Positions 26,801-35,173 of a stretch of DNA of 64,000 nt are shown piece by piece. Within the stretch, counting starts at the first letter, position 1, and every line of letters starts with the position of its first letter. Made by a program: the position numbers and the translations under genes. The notes beneath the pieces were generated by a model. It ran no database searches and had not been told where the DNA came from. It worked only from the letters and a program-made list of their open reading frames with translations. Origin of the DNA: Qipengyuania xiamenensis (lineage in GTDB: Bacteria; Pseudomonadota; Alphaproteobacteria; Sphingomonadales; Sphingomonadaceae); contig NZ_JAIGNM010000001.1 of assembly GCF_019711495.1 (NCBI RefSeq), forward strand, positions 1,550,001 to 1,614,000. Direction: 5' to 3'.

Positions 26801-28567
26801 CCGGCGAAGAGCTGGAAGGAACGCCAGCGCATGTTCGACCTGCCGCGTTCGAGCTGGGAGGATTACAACCCCAAGCTCATCTCGCGCGGTGGCGGCGTCT
26901 TCCCGCGCGATGCGAAATCGATCAAGCTGTCCAAGGCAGTGCAGTCGATGCTCGGCCTCGAAGTCAAGGAAATCGAGCCCGAAGCCCTGATCTCCGCAAT
27001 TCTCAAGGCGCAGGTCGACCTGATCTGGTTCGGCGGCATCGGGACTTACATCAAGGCCTCCACCGAGAATAACGTCCAGGTCGGCGATCCCGCCAACGAT
27101 CCGCTGCGCGTCGATGCAAAGGACCTGCGCGCCCGGGTGATCGGCGAAGGTGCGAACCTTGGCACGACGCAGGCAGGCCGCATCGAGTTCTCGCTTCATG
27201 GCGGACGCTGCAACACCGACTTCATCGACAATTCGGCAGGCGTCGATTGCTCGGACAACGAGGTCAACATCAAGATCGCGCTCGCCGCTGCCAAGCGTGC
27301 GGACAAGCTGACCGAACCCAAGCGCGTAATGCTGCTCGAGGCGATGACCGACGAGGTCAGCGCGCTTGTCCTCGAAGACAACCGCCTGCAGGCGCTTGCC
27401 CTGTCGATCGCCGAGATCGGCGGCGCGCGCTCGATGGCGCCGCAGCTGCACCTGATCGAAACGCTCGAGGCGGGCGGCAATCTCGACCGCCGCACCGAAG
27501 GGCTTGCGGACAACCAGACACTGCAGCGCCGCGCTGCCGATGGCATCGGCCTCACGCGGCCCGAGCTGGCCGTGCTGCTGTCCTCGGCCAAGCTCGTGCT
27601 GCAGGACGCAATCGAGCACAGCGACCTGCCCGACGATCCGATCCTCGAGGACCTGCTGCTGCGCAGCTTCCCCGAGCCGATGCGCAAGAAGTTCAAGACG
27701 CAGATCGAGAACCACCGCCTGCGTCGCGAAATCATCGCGACCAAGCTTGCCAATGCCATGGTCAACCGCCTCGGCATGATCCACCCCTTCGAGCTCGCCG
27801 AAGAAGAAGGCGTCGAATTGTGCCAGGTAGCCGCGGCGTTCGTGGCGGTGGCGCACCTCTTCGATGTCCGCAGCCTGTGGACCGATCTCGACACGGCGAA
27901 AATGGACGAAAGCGCGCGCCTGCTCATGTTCGACAGGCTCGCCGCCGCGACCGCCAACCTCATGTCGGACGTGCTCCGCACGAGCGCCGGCTCGGTCAAT
28001 CCGAGCGCACTCGTGGAAGAGCTCGGCAAGAACGTCACCGTGCTCATCAACTGCTCGGACGAACTGCTCGGCCGCGAACTGAAGAGCCAGTCGGCGGCGC
28101 AGAAGGAAGTCTTCACTGCCGCCGGAGCGCCCGAAGCGATCGCAACGCGCGTGACCCACATGTTCGACCTCGACGGGTCGATCGGTCTTGCCCGCCTCGC
28201 CGCCGATACGGAAATCGATCCCAAGCTGGTGACGCGCGGCTTTACCGCGATCGGCGCACGCATGGGTATCGACTGGGCACAGAGCACGGCGGCGAAGATG
28301 AATTCTTCCGACGTGTGGGAGCGCCTCCTGGTGTCCAACCTTGCGCGCGATTTCCAGCAGATGCGGCTCGAATTGCTGCGCCGTCTTTCGCGCCGCAAGG
28401 ACGCCAAGGAAGACATGCCGCAGGTCGTGGCCAACTGGGCGGAAGACCAGTCGGTCGCGATGACCCAGTTCCGTACAATGGTCGATCGTGCGCAGGCCGA
28501 AACGCCTGTCGCGGCGGCGATGCTGGCGCAGATTGCGAGCATGGCGCGCAACCTGCTCGCCCGGTGA
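23873..28567 (+). CDS. gdhZ: NAD-specific glutamate dehydrogenase, large (GDH180) type
   Basis: This 1564-aa enzyme oxidises glutamate to 2-oxoglutarate and ammonia with NAD. The N-terminal half contains ACT-like regulatory segments. The catalytic domain runs from about 700 to 1210 and includes PVARGGLRWSDRRDDFRTE near 765, the catalytic lysine context VPTGAKGGFYPKQ near 805, and the FGGIGTYIKAS and GEGANLGTTQ nucleotide-binding region near 1055-1100. The size fits the alphaproteobacterial type, known in Caulobacter as GdhZ, where it is also linked to cell-division control. A GAGAGG site precedes the ATG. It stands alone with 160 bases upstream. Confidence 0.97.
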   Translation: MGSKTATTPAAQAKALAQHMRDSMLPGDTPFDPARLKDAAAFVTEAAQQRKYGEVAMAVESVTEGHRYTRIAIINDDMPFLVDSTASTIAALGISIDRLVHPVVPVERADDCSLATIREGEPEDAYWESMIYLETARVDAKQRRLLEENLEKTLADVRAAVTDWPKLQEQMQQDAASIDDDEGKALLEWLDSGMLTQLGHVVRMRDGEQTGALGICRAGEPELLVDASFERAFKWFEGKGEKRNPLIIKANHLSRVHRHVPLDLFIVPRREGKKLVALSVHAGVWTSAALAAPPRGVPVLRERLDRIRDKLNFDEGGHAGKALVHAMTALPHDLLIGFSEEDCERVATTMMGLVDRPRPRLALVEAPLARHLFAFVWLPRDMLATQVRLQIKALLEDNAAARLLDWSLEVEGGNLAMLRFVLDIRDGAKAPDEKALEQQLQTLLRGWSEAVENELLDMVEKGRAAALTLRFAEHFPTSYRARFGPREAAEDIARLRALGIHADDDEDGDAPHRGARLYLCEREEEACLRLKLYQAEGSLPLSDAVPVLENFGFHVQAETPTVLNEGMFGTIHDFALQMAPGVKAEDLVARAEEIEEAVAAVLNGHAENDVFNRLVADAGLDADEANWLRAFYRYLRQAGMGFTIYTVVDALAKNPDITRALMALFKARHDPEFKGNREEATAEAQTSIRRGLAKVKAINDDRLLRLYNSLIDAILRTNSFAPAANEALAFKIDSSLVPNLPKPIPWREIFVYSRRVEGIHLRAGPVARGGLRWSDRRDDFRTEILGLMKAQRVKNAVIVPTGAKGGFYPKQLPDPALDRDGWAAEGQASYEVFIRTLLSVTDNIVDDKVVHPEGVVITDGEDPYFVVAADKGTARFSDVANAIAENRDFWLDDAFASGGSKGYDHKAMGITAKGAWVSVQRHFLEMGIDVQTDTIRVAGCGDMSGDVFGNGMLLSKAIQLVAAFDHRHIFLDPDPDPAKSWKERQRMFDLPRSSWEDYNPKLISRGGGVFPRDAKSIKLSKAVQSMLGLEVKEIEPEALISAILKAQVDLIWFGGIGTYIKASTENNVQVGDPANDPLRVDAKDLRARVIGEGANLGTTQAGRIEFSLHGGRCNTDFIDNSAGVDCSDNEVNIKIALAAAKRADKLTEPKRVMLLEAMTDEVSALVLEDNRLQALALSIAEIGGARSMAPQLHLIETLEAGGNLDRRTEGLADNQTLQRRAADGIGLTRPELAVLLSSAKLVLQDAIEHSDLPDDPILEDLLLRSFPEPMRKKFKTQIENHRLRREIIATKLANAMVNRLGMIHPFELAEEEGVELCQVAAAFVAVAHLFDVRSLWTDLDTAKMDESARLLMFDRLAAATANLMSDVLRTSAGSVNPSALVEELGKNVTVLINCSDELLGRELKSQSAAQKEVFTAAGAPEAIATRVTHMFDLDGSIGLARLAADTEIDPKLVTRGFTAIGARMGIDWAQSTAAKMNSSDVWERLLVSNLARDFQQMRLELLRRLSRRKDAKEDMPQVVANWAEDQSVAMTQFRTMVDRAQAETPVAAAMLAQIASMARNLLAR

Positions 28568-28619
28568 TCTGCCTCTCTTTGCTTGACCGCGCGGGCGTTT
28601 GACGCCAGCCATTTGCGCC

Positions 28620-29846
28620 ATGGAGCATTACGACGTCGTCATCGTGGGGTCGGGACACGGCGGCGCGCAGGCTGCGATAGCCTTGCGCCAGGCGGGCCAT
28701 GAGGATTCGATCCTTATGGTCAGTCGCGACCGCAACCCGCCATACGAGCGCCCGCCGCTGTCGAAGGAATATCTCGCCGGCGACAAGCCCTTCGAGAAGA
28801 TCCTGATCCGGCCCGAGCAGTTCTGGGCAGACCGGAACGTGACCCTTCACCCCGGCGCCAATGTAAACGAGGTCGATCCGGTCGGCCACGTCCTCAGGCT
28901 GTCGGACGACAGTAGCGTCACCTATCGCAAGCTCATCTGGGCTGGCGGGGGCGATGCCCGCCGTCTCGGCTGTCCGGGTGCGGAACTGGCCGGCATCCAC
29001 ACGATCCGCACGCGCCGCGATACCGACTCATTGAAGGACGAACTCGAGGCAGGCGCGCGCCGTGCCGTGGTAATCGGTGCGGGCTACATCGGTCTGGAAG
29101 CCGCCGCCGTGCTGCGCAAGATGGATTGCGACGTCACCGTGGTCGAGATGCAGGACCGCGTGCTGGCGCGCGTCGCAGGGCCGGAAATCTCCCAGTTCTA
29201 CGCCGCCGAACATCGCTCGCATGGCGTCGACCTCAGGCTCCAAACCGGCGTCGAGCGGATCGAGGGCGACGGAGAGAAGGTGACCGGCGTCACGCTGTCG
29301 ACCGGAGAGACCGTGGCCTGCGATATCGTGATCGTCGGCATCGGTATCGTCCCGGCCGTCGGACCGCTGATCGCGGCGGGCGCAGCGGGCAGCAACGGCG
29401 TCGACGTCGATACGTTCTGCCGCACATCGCTCGACGATATATACGCCATCGGAGACTGTGCGGCGCATCCCAATCCCTATGCCGGCAATGCGGTCATCCG
29501 TCTCGAATCGGTCCAGAATGCCAATGACATGGCGACCGTCGCCGCAAAGGCGATCATGGGCGACAAGCAGGATTACGACGCCGTGCCGTGGTTCTGGTCG
29601 AACCAGTACGACCTGCGCCTCCAGACGGTGGGCATTGCCAATGGCTATGATGCGACCGTGCTGCGCGGCGATCCGGCAGAGCGCAAGTTCAGCCTGATCT
29701 ACCTGAAAGAAGGTGTGGTGATCGCGCTCGACTGTGTGAACAACACCCGCGACTATGCGCAGGGGCGCAAGTTGGTGATGGGCCGGGCCGAGATCGATCC
29801 GGACCTGCTCGCCGACACCGAGACCCCGCTCAAGGAGATGGGCTGA
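28620..29846 (+). CDS. FAD-dependent ferredoxin-NAD(P) reductase
   Basis: The 408-aa flavoprotein has two Rossmann folds: [14 protein letters not shown] at the N-terminus (FAD) and [13 protein letters not shown] near 145 (NAD). It also has the [16 protein letters not shown] motif near 275 and a C-terminal reductase domain with the [11 protein letters not shown] signature. It resembles rubredoxin/putidaredoxin reductases that feed P450s and Rieske oxygenases. Two P450 genes lie in the window (3655 and 33286), so it may serve one of them, but this is inference. ATG 28620 is used because the family starts at this Met. The 3' end overlaps queG by 17 bases. Confidence 0.92.
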   Translation: MEHYDVVIVGSGHGGAQAAIALRQAGHEDSILMVSRDRNPPYERPPLSKEYLAGDKPFEKILIRPEQFWADRNVTLHPGANVNEVDPVGHVLRLSDDSSVTYRKLIWAGGGDARRLGCPGAELAGIHTIRTRRDTDSLKDELEAGARRAVVIGAGYIGLEAAAVLRKMDCDVTVVEMQDRVLARVAGPEISQFYAAEHRSHGVDLRLQTGVERIEGDGEKVTGVTLSTGETVACDIVIVGIGIVPAVGPLIAAGAAGSNGVDVDTFCRTSLDDIYAIGDCAAHPNPYAGNAVIRLESVQNANDMATVAAKAIMGDKQDYDAVPWFWSNQYDLRLQTVGIANGYDATVLRGDPAERKFSLIYLKEGVVIALDCVNNTRDYAQGRKLVMGRAEIDPDLLADTETPLKEMG

Positions 29847-30891
29847 GCCGCCGGGCTGCCCAGTCGGCCGCTTCTGCTACCACCGCGTCGGGATCGCTCC
29901 TGAGCGCTTCGACTTGCGCAAGAAGCGTCGCATCACCGCTGTTCCCGGCGGCGTAAAGACAGTTGCGCACGAAACGATCGCGCCCGACCCGCTTGATCGG
30001 CGAACCGGAGAAGAATTGCCGGAAACCGGCATCGTCGAACGCAAGGAATTGCGAGAGCGCAGGCGCGGCGAGTTCTTCGCGCGGGGCCAGCTTCATGTGA
30101 CGATGCGCGGTGTCGGCAAACTTGTTCCAGGGGCACACGGCGAGGCAATCGTCGCAGCCGTAGATGCGGTTGCCCAGCGCCTCGCGGAATTCCTCCGGGA
30201 TCGGCCCCTTGTGCTCAATCGTGAGGTAGGAAATGCAGCGCCGCGCATCGAGCTTGTAAGGCTGCGGGAAGGCGTCAGTCGGGCAGGCATCCTGGCAGGC
30301 GCGGCACGATCCGCACATGTCGCGGTGCGGCGCGTCGGGCGCGAATTCCAGCGTCGTATAAATCGCGCCGAGGAACAGCCATGAGCCCTGTTCGCGGCTG
30401 ACCAGATTGGTGTGCTTGCCCTGCCAGCCGATACCTGCCGCCTGCCCCAGCGGCTTTTCCATAACGGGAGCGGTGTCGACGAAGACCTTCAGTTCGCTTT
30501 CCGGCTCGCGCGCGATCAGCCAGCGCGCCAGCGCCTTCAGCGCCTTCTTCACGACATCGTGATAGTCGCGGCCATGCGCATAGACCGAGATGCGCGCCTT
30601 GTCGGGATGCTCCTCAAGCGCCAGCGGGTCGACATCGGGCGCATAGCTCATGCCGAGCGCGATCACGCTCCTCGCCTCGGGCCACAGGCCTTGCGGGCTG
30701 GCGCGCTCGACCTTGCGGCTCTCCATCCACTCCATCGAGCCGTGACGCCCTTCGGCAAGCCACTGTTCGAACCGCTCCGAACGCAGCACGTCTTCACCGG
30801 CAGGCGCAAAGCCGCAGGCGGAAAAGCCGAGTGCTTTCGCCTCCTCCCTCAGGGCCATTTGCAGGTCATCGGGTGATGCGGCCTTAACCAA
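29830..30891 (-). CDS. queG: Epoxyqueuosine reductase
   Basis: The 353-aa cobalamin- and Fe-S-dependent enzyme performs the last step of queuosine biosynthesis on tRNA (epoxyqueuosine to queuosine). Two [4Fe-4S] motifs are clear: [16 protein letters not shown] near 190 and [11 protein letters not shown] near 240, with a Cys in ARRCISY between them. The N-terminal [12 protein letters not shown] and PGNHxH-like substrate region agree with the family. The gene converges on the reductase gene and overlaps its end. An alternative start is Met 12 (ATG 30858). Confidence 0.95.
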   Translation of the reverse strand: MVKAASPDDLQMALREEAKALGFSACGFAPAGEDVLRSERFEQWLAEGRHGSMEWMESRKVERASPQGLWPEARSVIALGMSYAPDVDPLALEEHPDKARISVYAHGRDYHDVVKKALKALARWLIAREPESELKVFVDTAPVMEKPLGQAAGIGWQGKHTNLVSREQGSWLFLGAIYTTLEFAPDAPHRDMCGSCRACQDACPTDAFPQPYKLDARRCISYLTIEHKGPIPEEFREALGNRIYGCDDCLAVCPWNKFADTAHRHMKLAPREELAAPALSQFLAFDDAGFRQFFSGSPIKRVGRDRFVRNCLYAAGNSGDATLLAQVEALRSDPDAVVAEAADWAARRLSPSP

Positions 30892-30937
30892 ACTTGCTGT
30901 TGCTCCCGTTCACTTCGCGCGCCTATGCCTTGGGTCC

Positions 30938-31936
30938 ATGTTGACCAAGACAGGTGCGATGTCGCGAAATCCCGCAGAACACAACCGCCAGCTCGCCATC
31001 GAGGCGCGCGGGCTGGTCAAGCGCTTCGACGACACGCTTGCCGTCGACGGGGTCGACATATCCGTTCCCGAAGGTGCGATCTACGGCATCCTCGGCCCCA
31101 ATGGCGCCGGCAAGACCACGACGCTGCGCATGCTGCTCGGCATTATCGATCCCGACGAAGGCGTGCGCCGCGTTTTCGGGCATGACCGCCCGCACGAAAT
31201 CGCCAAGTGGATCGGCTACCTGCCCGAGGAGCGCGGCCTCTATCCCGCCATGAAATGCGACGAGGCCATCGCCTTCATGGGTTCGCTGCGCGGCCTGTCG
31301 CTCGACGAAGGGCGCAAGCGCGGGCGCGAGCTGATGGAGAACCACGGTCTCGGCCATGCCATCGACCGCCAGATCCGCCAGCTTTCCAAGGGCATGGCCC
31401 AGACGGTACAGCTGCTCGGAACGCTGGTACACAGGCCGAGGCTCGTGGTGCTCGACGAACCCTTCAGCGGGCTCGACGCGATCAACCAGGGTAAGCTCGA
31501 AGGCCTGATCCGCGAACTTGCCGATCAGGGGACCACGGTCATCTTCTCGACCCATGTGATCCATCACGCCGAACGGCTCTGCAACGATGTCGCAATCATC
31601 GCCGGGGGGCGCGTGCCCTATGCCGGCTCGGTCGACGCGGCACGTGACCGCATTCCGGCGCAGGTCCGTCTCGAAACCCGCAACGAGAGCGGCGAGTGGC
31701 GTTCCGCCCTGCCCGACGATGCGCGCCACGACACCAAGTCGGGCGGTGGGCATTTCTGGTATTTCCCTATTCCCGATAGCGGGATCGAAGCGCTGCTCAA
31801 GCGCCTGATCGACGGCGAGGCGGGCATCCTCTCGCTCTCGATCGAACGCGCGGGGCTCCATGATGCCTTCGTCGAAATCGCCGGCGAGGCGGCGGCACGG
31901 GCGCTCGAGGAAGGCACAGCGGAGGCAGGCCAATGA
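30938..31936 (+). CDS. ABC-2 exporter ATP-binding subunit (NatA-like)
   Basis: The 332-aa nucleotide-binding subunit has Walker A GPNGAGKTT near 53, signature LSKGMAQ near 149, Walker B LVVLDEPFSGLD near 170 and the switch histidine in FSTHVIHH. Its last 90 residues form a DUF4162-type domain typical of NatA/YhaQ subunits that partner with ABC-2 permeases. The next gene, overlapping by four bases, encodes that permease. The substrate (Na+, drug or lipid) cannot be told. The start is uncertain: ATG 30959 is an alternative seven codons downstream. Confidence 0.92.
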   Translation: MLTKTGAMSRNPAEHNRQLAIEARGLVKRFDDTLAVDGVDISVPEGAIYGILGPNGAGKTTTLRMLLGIIDPDEGVRRVFGHDRPHEIAKWIGYLPEERGLYPAMKCDEAIAFMGSLRGLSLDEGRKRGRELMENHGLGHAIDRQIRQLSKGMAQTVQLLGTLVHRPRLVVLDEPFSGLDAINQGKLEGLIRELADQGTTVIFSTHVIHHAERLCNDVAIIAGGRVPYAGSVDAARDRIPAQVRLETRNESGEWRSALPDDARHDTKSGGGHFWYFPIPDSGIEALLKRLIDGEAGILSLSIERAGLHDAFVEIAGEAAARALEEGTAEAGQ

Positions 31937-33159
31937 ACACGTCCGACGAAGCGTCACGCCTTTCGCTCCTGCAGGCGGCATGGGTGGTCGCCCGACGCGA
32001 CTTCAAGGCGATCCTGTTCAGCCGCGCCTTTTTCATCTTCCTGCTCGGCCCGCTGTTCCCCTTCATCGTTGCCAGCCTGGCAAGCGGTGTAGGCGGTCAG
32101 GTCCAGCGCGAAGTGTCGGTCAATTCGATCGCGCTCGTCATGTCCGAAGAGGATAGCGCGGCGATCCTCGCGGCACGCGAACGCGCGCTCGGCACGATGG
32201 ATGGACTGCCCGAACTGGTTGTCCTGACGCCCGAGGAGGGCGAGGAAGCCGAGGAGGTCCTGGGGAGGACTAATCACGCAGTCCTGCTTAGCGGCGACCT
32301 TGAGAACCCCGTCCTCACCGGCCCGCATATCCAGATCCACCGCTGGGACGGGGCCGTCTCGCTGATGGCCGCCATGGCGACCGGAAGTGCGCCGACCACG
32401 TTCCCGAAGATCGAGGAGCGCCCGCTTGCCGATACGGCGGCCGCTGCGCGCTCCGATCGCATACGCACGGCACAGGCGGGCCAGCTGCTGCTGTTCCTGC
32501 TGATGATGCTGCTGGCAGGCATGGTGCTGTCGAACCTGGTCGAGGAAAAGGCCAATAAGGTGATCGAGGTGCTGGCCGCGGCAATCCCGATGGACGCAGT
32601 GTTCTTCGGCAAGCTCTTCGCGATGCTCGGCGTCAGTTTCGTGGGCATCGCGGTCTGGGGGAGCTTTGGCGGGGCGCTGTTCCTGCTCGCCGGCGAAGCC
32701 CTGCCCGACATTCCCGACCCCGCGCTGGGCTGGCCACTCTTCGCACTGCTCGGTGTCGCCTATTTCGCCATGGGTTACCTGTTGCTCGGATCGCTGTTCC
32801 TGACGATCGGCAGCATGGCGACCACCGTGCGCGAAGTGCAGACGCTGTCCATGCCGGTCACCATGGCTCAGCTGGTGGTCTTCTTCCTTGCCGCCTACGC
32901 GATGACCTCGCCCGGAACGCCGCTCGAGATCTTCGCGGCGGTCTTCCCGCTTTCCTCGCCCTTCGCAATGCTCGCACGCGCGGCACAATCGCCCGACATC
33001 TGGCCGCACATCCTGGCGCTCGGATGGCAGGCCTTGTGGGTGGCGCTCTTCATCAAGGGCGGGGCGACGCTGTTCCGCCGCCGGGTGATGAAATCGGGCA
33101 AGGGCTCAGGCGGACGCAAGGGAATATTCGGCCTCTTCGCGCGCAAACAGGGCACATAG
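31933..33159 (+). CDS. ABC-2 exporter permease (NatB-like)
   Basis: The 408-aa permease has an N-terminal membrane helix near 30-50, a large extracytoplasmic domain (about 55-185), and five to six C-terminal helices (about 190-385). The characteristic MVLSNLVEEKANKVIEVLAA coupling segment lies near 205. This is the NatB/YhaP architecture. It is translationally coupled to its ATPase (ATGA). The basic C-terminus (KSGKGSGGRKG) faces the cytoplasm. Together the two genes form a complete ABC-2 exporter of unknown cargo. Confidence 0.92.
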   Translation: MNTSDEASRLSLLQAAWVVARRDFKAILFSRAFFIFLLGPLFPFIVASLASGVGGQVQREVSVNSIALVMSEEDSAAILAARERALGTMDGLPELVVLTPEEGEEAEEVLGRTNHAVLLSGDLENPVLTGPHIQIHRWDGAVSLMAAMATGSAPTTFPKIEERPLADTAAAARSDRIRTAQAGQLLLFLLMMLLAGMVLSNLVEEKANKVIEVLAAAIPMDAVFFGKLFAMLGVSFVGIAVWGSFGGALFLLAGEALPDIPDPALGWPLFALLGVAYFAMGYLLLGSLFLTIGSMATTVREVQTLSMPVTMAQLVVFFLAAYAMTSPGTPLEIFAAVFPLSSPFAMLARAAQSPDIWPHILALGWQALWVALFIKGGATLFRRRVMKSGKGSGGRKGIFGLFARKQGT

Positions 33160-33187
33160 ACCTCCGGCCTGGCGGCGTCGTATCCTT

Positions 33188-33242
33188 GCAATGAGCCGCC
33201 ATTTCATTGCGATAGGTTCGCTTTTGAAACGCACTATTGACA
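33188..33242 (+). promoter_or_regulatory. Inverted repeat and -35-like box upstream of CYP153
   Basis: GCAATGA (33188-33194) and TCATTGC (33204-33210) form a perfect 7-bp inverted repeat with a 9-base spacer. TTGACA follows at 33237-33242, with no good -10 hexamer after it. The repeat may be an operator for alkane-responsive control of the P450 gene, or a hairpin after the ABC operon. Confidence 0.35.
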
Positions 33243-33285
33243 CGCCTGTCAGTTAAGGCAGGATGGTGTGCGAGAGGAGAATCCA

Positions 33286-34623
33286 ATGGCTACCATCGCG
33301 CCCGCGCGGCCAGAATGCCGCACCTCGCCGACGGCATATGAAGCGCTCAAGAAGCATTTCGCCGAGCATCCCGAGGAACGTCTGAACCACACCCACAAGT
33401 GGGATGTCAGCCGCAGCGATATCTATGCCGAGAACACCTGGCAGCCGATCTTCCGCGAAATGCGCGAGGCGGGACCGCTTCATTACATCCCCGAAAGCCC
33501 CTTCGGCCCCTACTGGGCAGTGGTCGGCCACAAGGCGATCCAGCATATCGAGGCGCTGCCCGAGACCTTCTCGTCCAGCTGGGAGCATGGCGGGATCACC
33601 ATCCTCAACCGCCTGAGCGAGGAAGAAATCGCCGAGGCAGGCGTGGACCGGCGCGAATTGCCGATGTTCATCGCGATGGACCGCCCGCAGCATACCGGCC
33701 AGCGCCGCACCGTGGCGCCCAAGTTCACGCCCTCCGGCATGGCCGAGATGGAAGGCGAGATCCGCCAGCGCACGGGCGAGCTGCTCGATTCGCTTCCGCG
33801 CGGCGAGGTTTTCGACTGGGTCGACAAGGTCTCCATCGAGCTTACCACCGGCATGCTCGCCATCCTCTTCGGCTTCCCCTGGGAAGACCGCCGCCTGCTG
33901 ACGTTCTGGTCCGACTGGTCGGGCGATACCGAACTCGCCACAGTCCGCTCGCTCGACGAGATGCGCTGGGGCTTCCTCCACGAGATGGCGGCCTATTTCC
34001 AGTCGCTGTGGGTAGAGCGTACGCACGACAAGGAGCCGGGCGACGACCTCATCAGCATGATGATCCACTCCGAGGCGATGAACCAGATGCGCCCGGAAGA
34101 ATTCATGGGCAATCTCGTCCTGCTGATCGTGGGCGGCAACGACACGACCCGCAATTCGATGAGCGGGATCATCTACCAGCTCGACAAGAACCCCGACCAG
34201 CGCAAGCTGTTCGAGCAGCAGCCCGACCTGATCCCTAACGCGGTGCAGGAAATCCTGCGCATGCAGACCCCGCTGGCGCATATGCGCCGCACCTGCACCG
34301 AGGATACCGAGGTTTTCGGCCAGCAGATCAAGAAGGGCGACAAGGTCGTGCTCTGGTACCTGTCGGCCAATCGCGACGAGACCGTCTTCGAGAATCCCGA
34401 CAAGCTCGACATCACGCGCGAGAATGCCCGGCGCCACATCGCCTTCGGCTACGGCATCCACCGCTGCGTCGGTGCGCGTCTCGCCGAACTGCAACTGCGC
34501 GTCCTGCTCGAGGAAATGCACAAGCGCCGCATGCGCGTGCATCTTGCAGGCGACGTGGAACGCGTGCGGGCGAACTTCGTCCACGGCTTCCGCAAGCTCG
34601 AGGTCGAGATCACCGAGTTCTGA
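33286..34623 (+). CDS. Cytochrome P450, CYP153 (alkane/fatty-acid omega-hydroxylase)
   Basis: This 445-aa P450 has strong CYP153 features: the N-terminal IYAENTWQPIFREMR stretch, ELPMFIAMDRPQHTGQRRTV near 120, I-helix GGNDTTRNSMSG near 283, and heme loop FGYGIHRCVGARLAEL with axial Cys 394. CYP153 enzymes hydroxylate terminal carbons of medium-chain alkanes and related compounds, drawing electrons from a ferredoxin and reductase. The start at 33286 sits behind GAGGAGA; six upstream codons are open. A reductase gene lies at 28620, but no ferredoxin was found in the window. Confidence 0.93.
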   Translation: MATIAPARPECRTSPTAYEALKKHFAEHPEERLNHTHKWDVSRSDIYAENTWQPIFREMREAGPLHYIPESPFGPYWAVVGHKAIQHIEALPETFSSSWEHGGITILNRLSEEEIAEAGVDRRELPMFIAMDRPQHTGQRRTVAPKFTPSGMAEMEGEIRQRTGELLDSLPRGEVFDWVDKVSIELTTGMLAILFGFPWEDRRLLTFWSDWSGDTELATVRSLDEMRWGFLHEMAAYFQSLWVERTHDKEPGDDLISMMIHSEAMNQMRPEEFMGNLVLLIVGGNDTTRNSMSGIIYQLDKNPDQRKLFEQQPDLIPNAVQEILRMQTPLAHMRRTCTEDTEVFGQQIKKGDKVVLWYLSANRDETVFENPDKLDITRENARRHIAFGYGIHRCVGARLAELQLRVLLEEMHKRRMRVHLAGDVERVRANFVHGFRKLEVEITEF

Positions 34624-34666
34624 TGTAACTTTCGCGCGTTCCGGGCGTATTCATGGGCAGGAGCCT

Positions 34667-35173
34667 ATGAGAAGACCCATGCACGATACACTCAGGAACC
34701 GGCGCGCCTTTCTCGGACTGCTGGGCACAGGCGTGGCTGCAACCACGCTTGCGGCCTGCGGATCTAGTGCGGCGCAGGCGAAGGATTTCCCGATCTCGCT
34801 GAGCGAGGCGCAGTGGCGCAAGAAGCTGACGAAGAGCGAGTTCTACATCCTGCGCGAGGCGGGCACCGAACGGCCCTACTCCTCCCCGCTCAATGACGAG
34901 AAGCGGGCAGGCACCTTCGTGTGCGCCGGCTGCGGCAACAAGCTCTATTCCTCGAAGACGAAATACGATTCGCGCACCGGCTGGCCCAGTTTCTGGAAAG
35001 CCCTCCCCGACGCGGTGGGCACCAGCACCGATTACAAGATCGGCTACCCGCGCACCGAAGTGCATTGCGCCGATTGCGGCGGGCATTTGGGGCATATCTT
35101 CAACGACGGGCCCCGGCCGACCGGCAAGCGTCACTGCATCAATGGTGCCGCGATGGACTTCGTCCCGGCCTAG
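34667..35173 (+). CDS. msrB: Exported peptide-methionine (R)-S-oxide reductase
   Basis: The 168-aa protein joins an export signal to an MsrB domain. The signal has a twin-arginine motif (NRRAFLG, residues 11-17) and a lipobox ending LAAC at Cys 31, so it is probably a periplasmic lipoprotein. The MsrB domain (about 40-168) has both zinc-binding pairs (CAGCG and CADCGGH) and the catalytic RHCINGAAM near 158. It repairs R-methionine sulfoxide in envelope proteins. GCAGGAG precedes ATG 34667. Its stop and that of the convergent gene share one CTAG. Confidence 0.93.
   Translation: MRRPMHDTLRNRRAFLGLLGTGVAATTLAACGSSAAQAKDFPISLSEAQWRKKLTKSEFYILREAGTERPYSSPLNDEKRAGTFVCAGCGNKLYSSKTKYDSRTGWPSFWKALPDAVGTSTDYKIGYPRTEVHCADCGGHLGHIFNDGPRPTGKRHCINGAAMDFVPA

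Noticed and set aside
24704-28621. Open frame of 1305 codons antisense to the glutamate dehydrogenase gene
   Set aside because: It mirrors the GDH gene in the frame where high third-position GC removes stops. Its protein is full of His/Arg/Asp without any family motif, and GDH explains the region fully.
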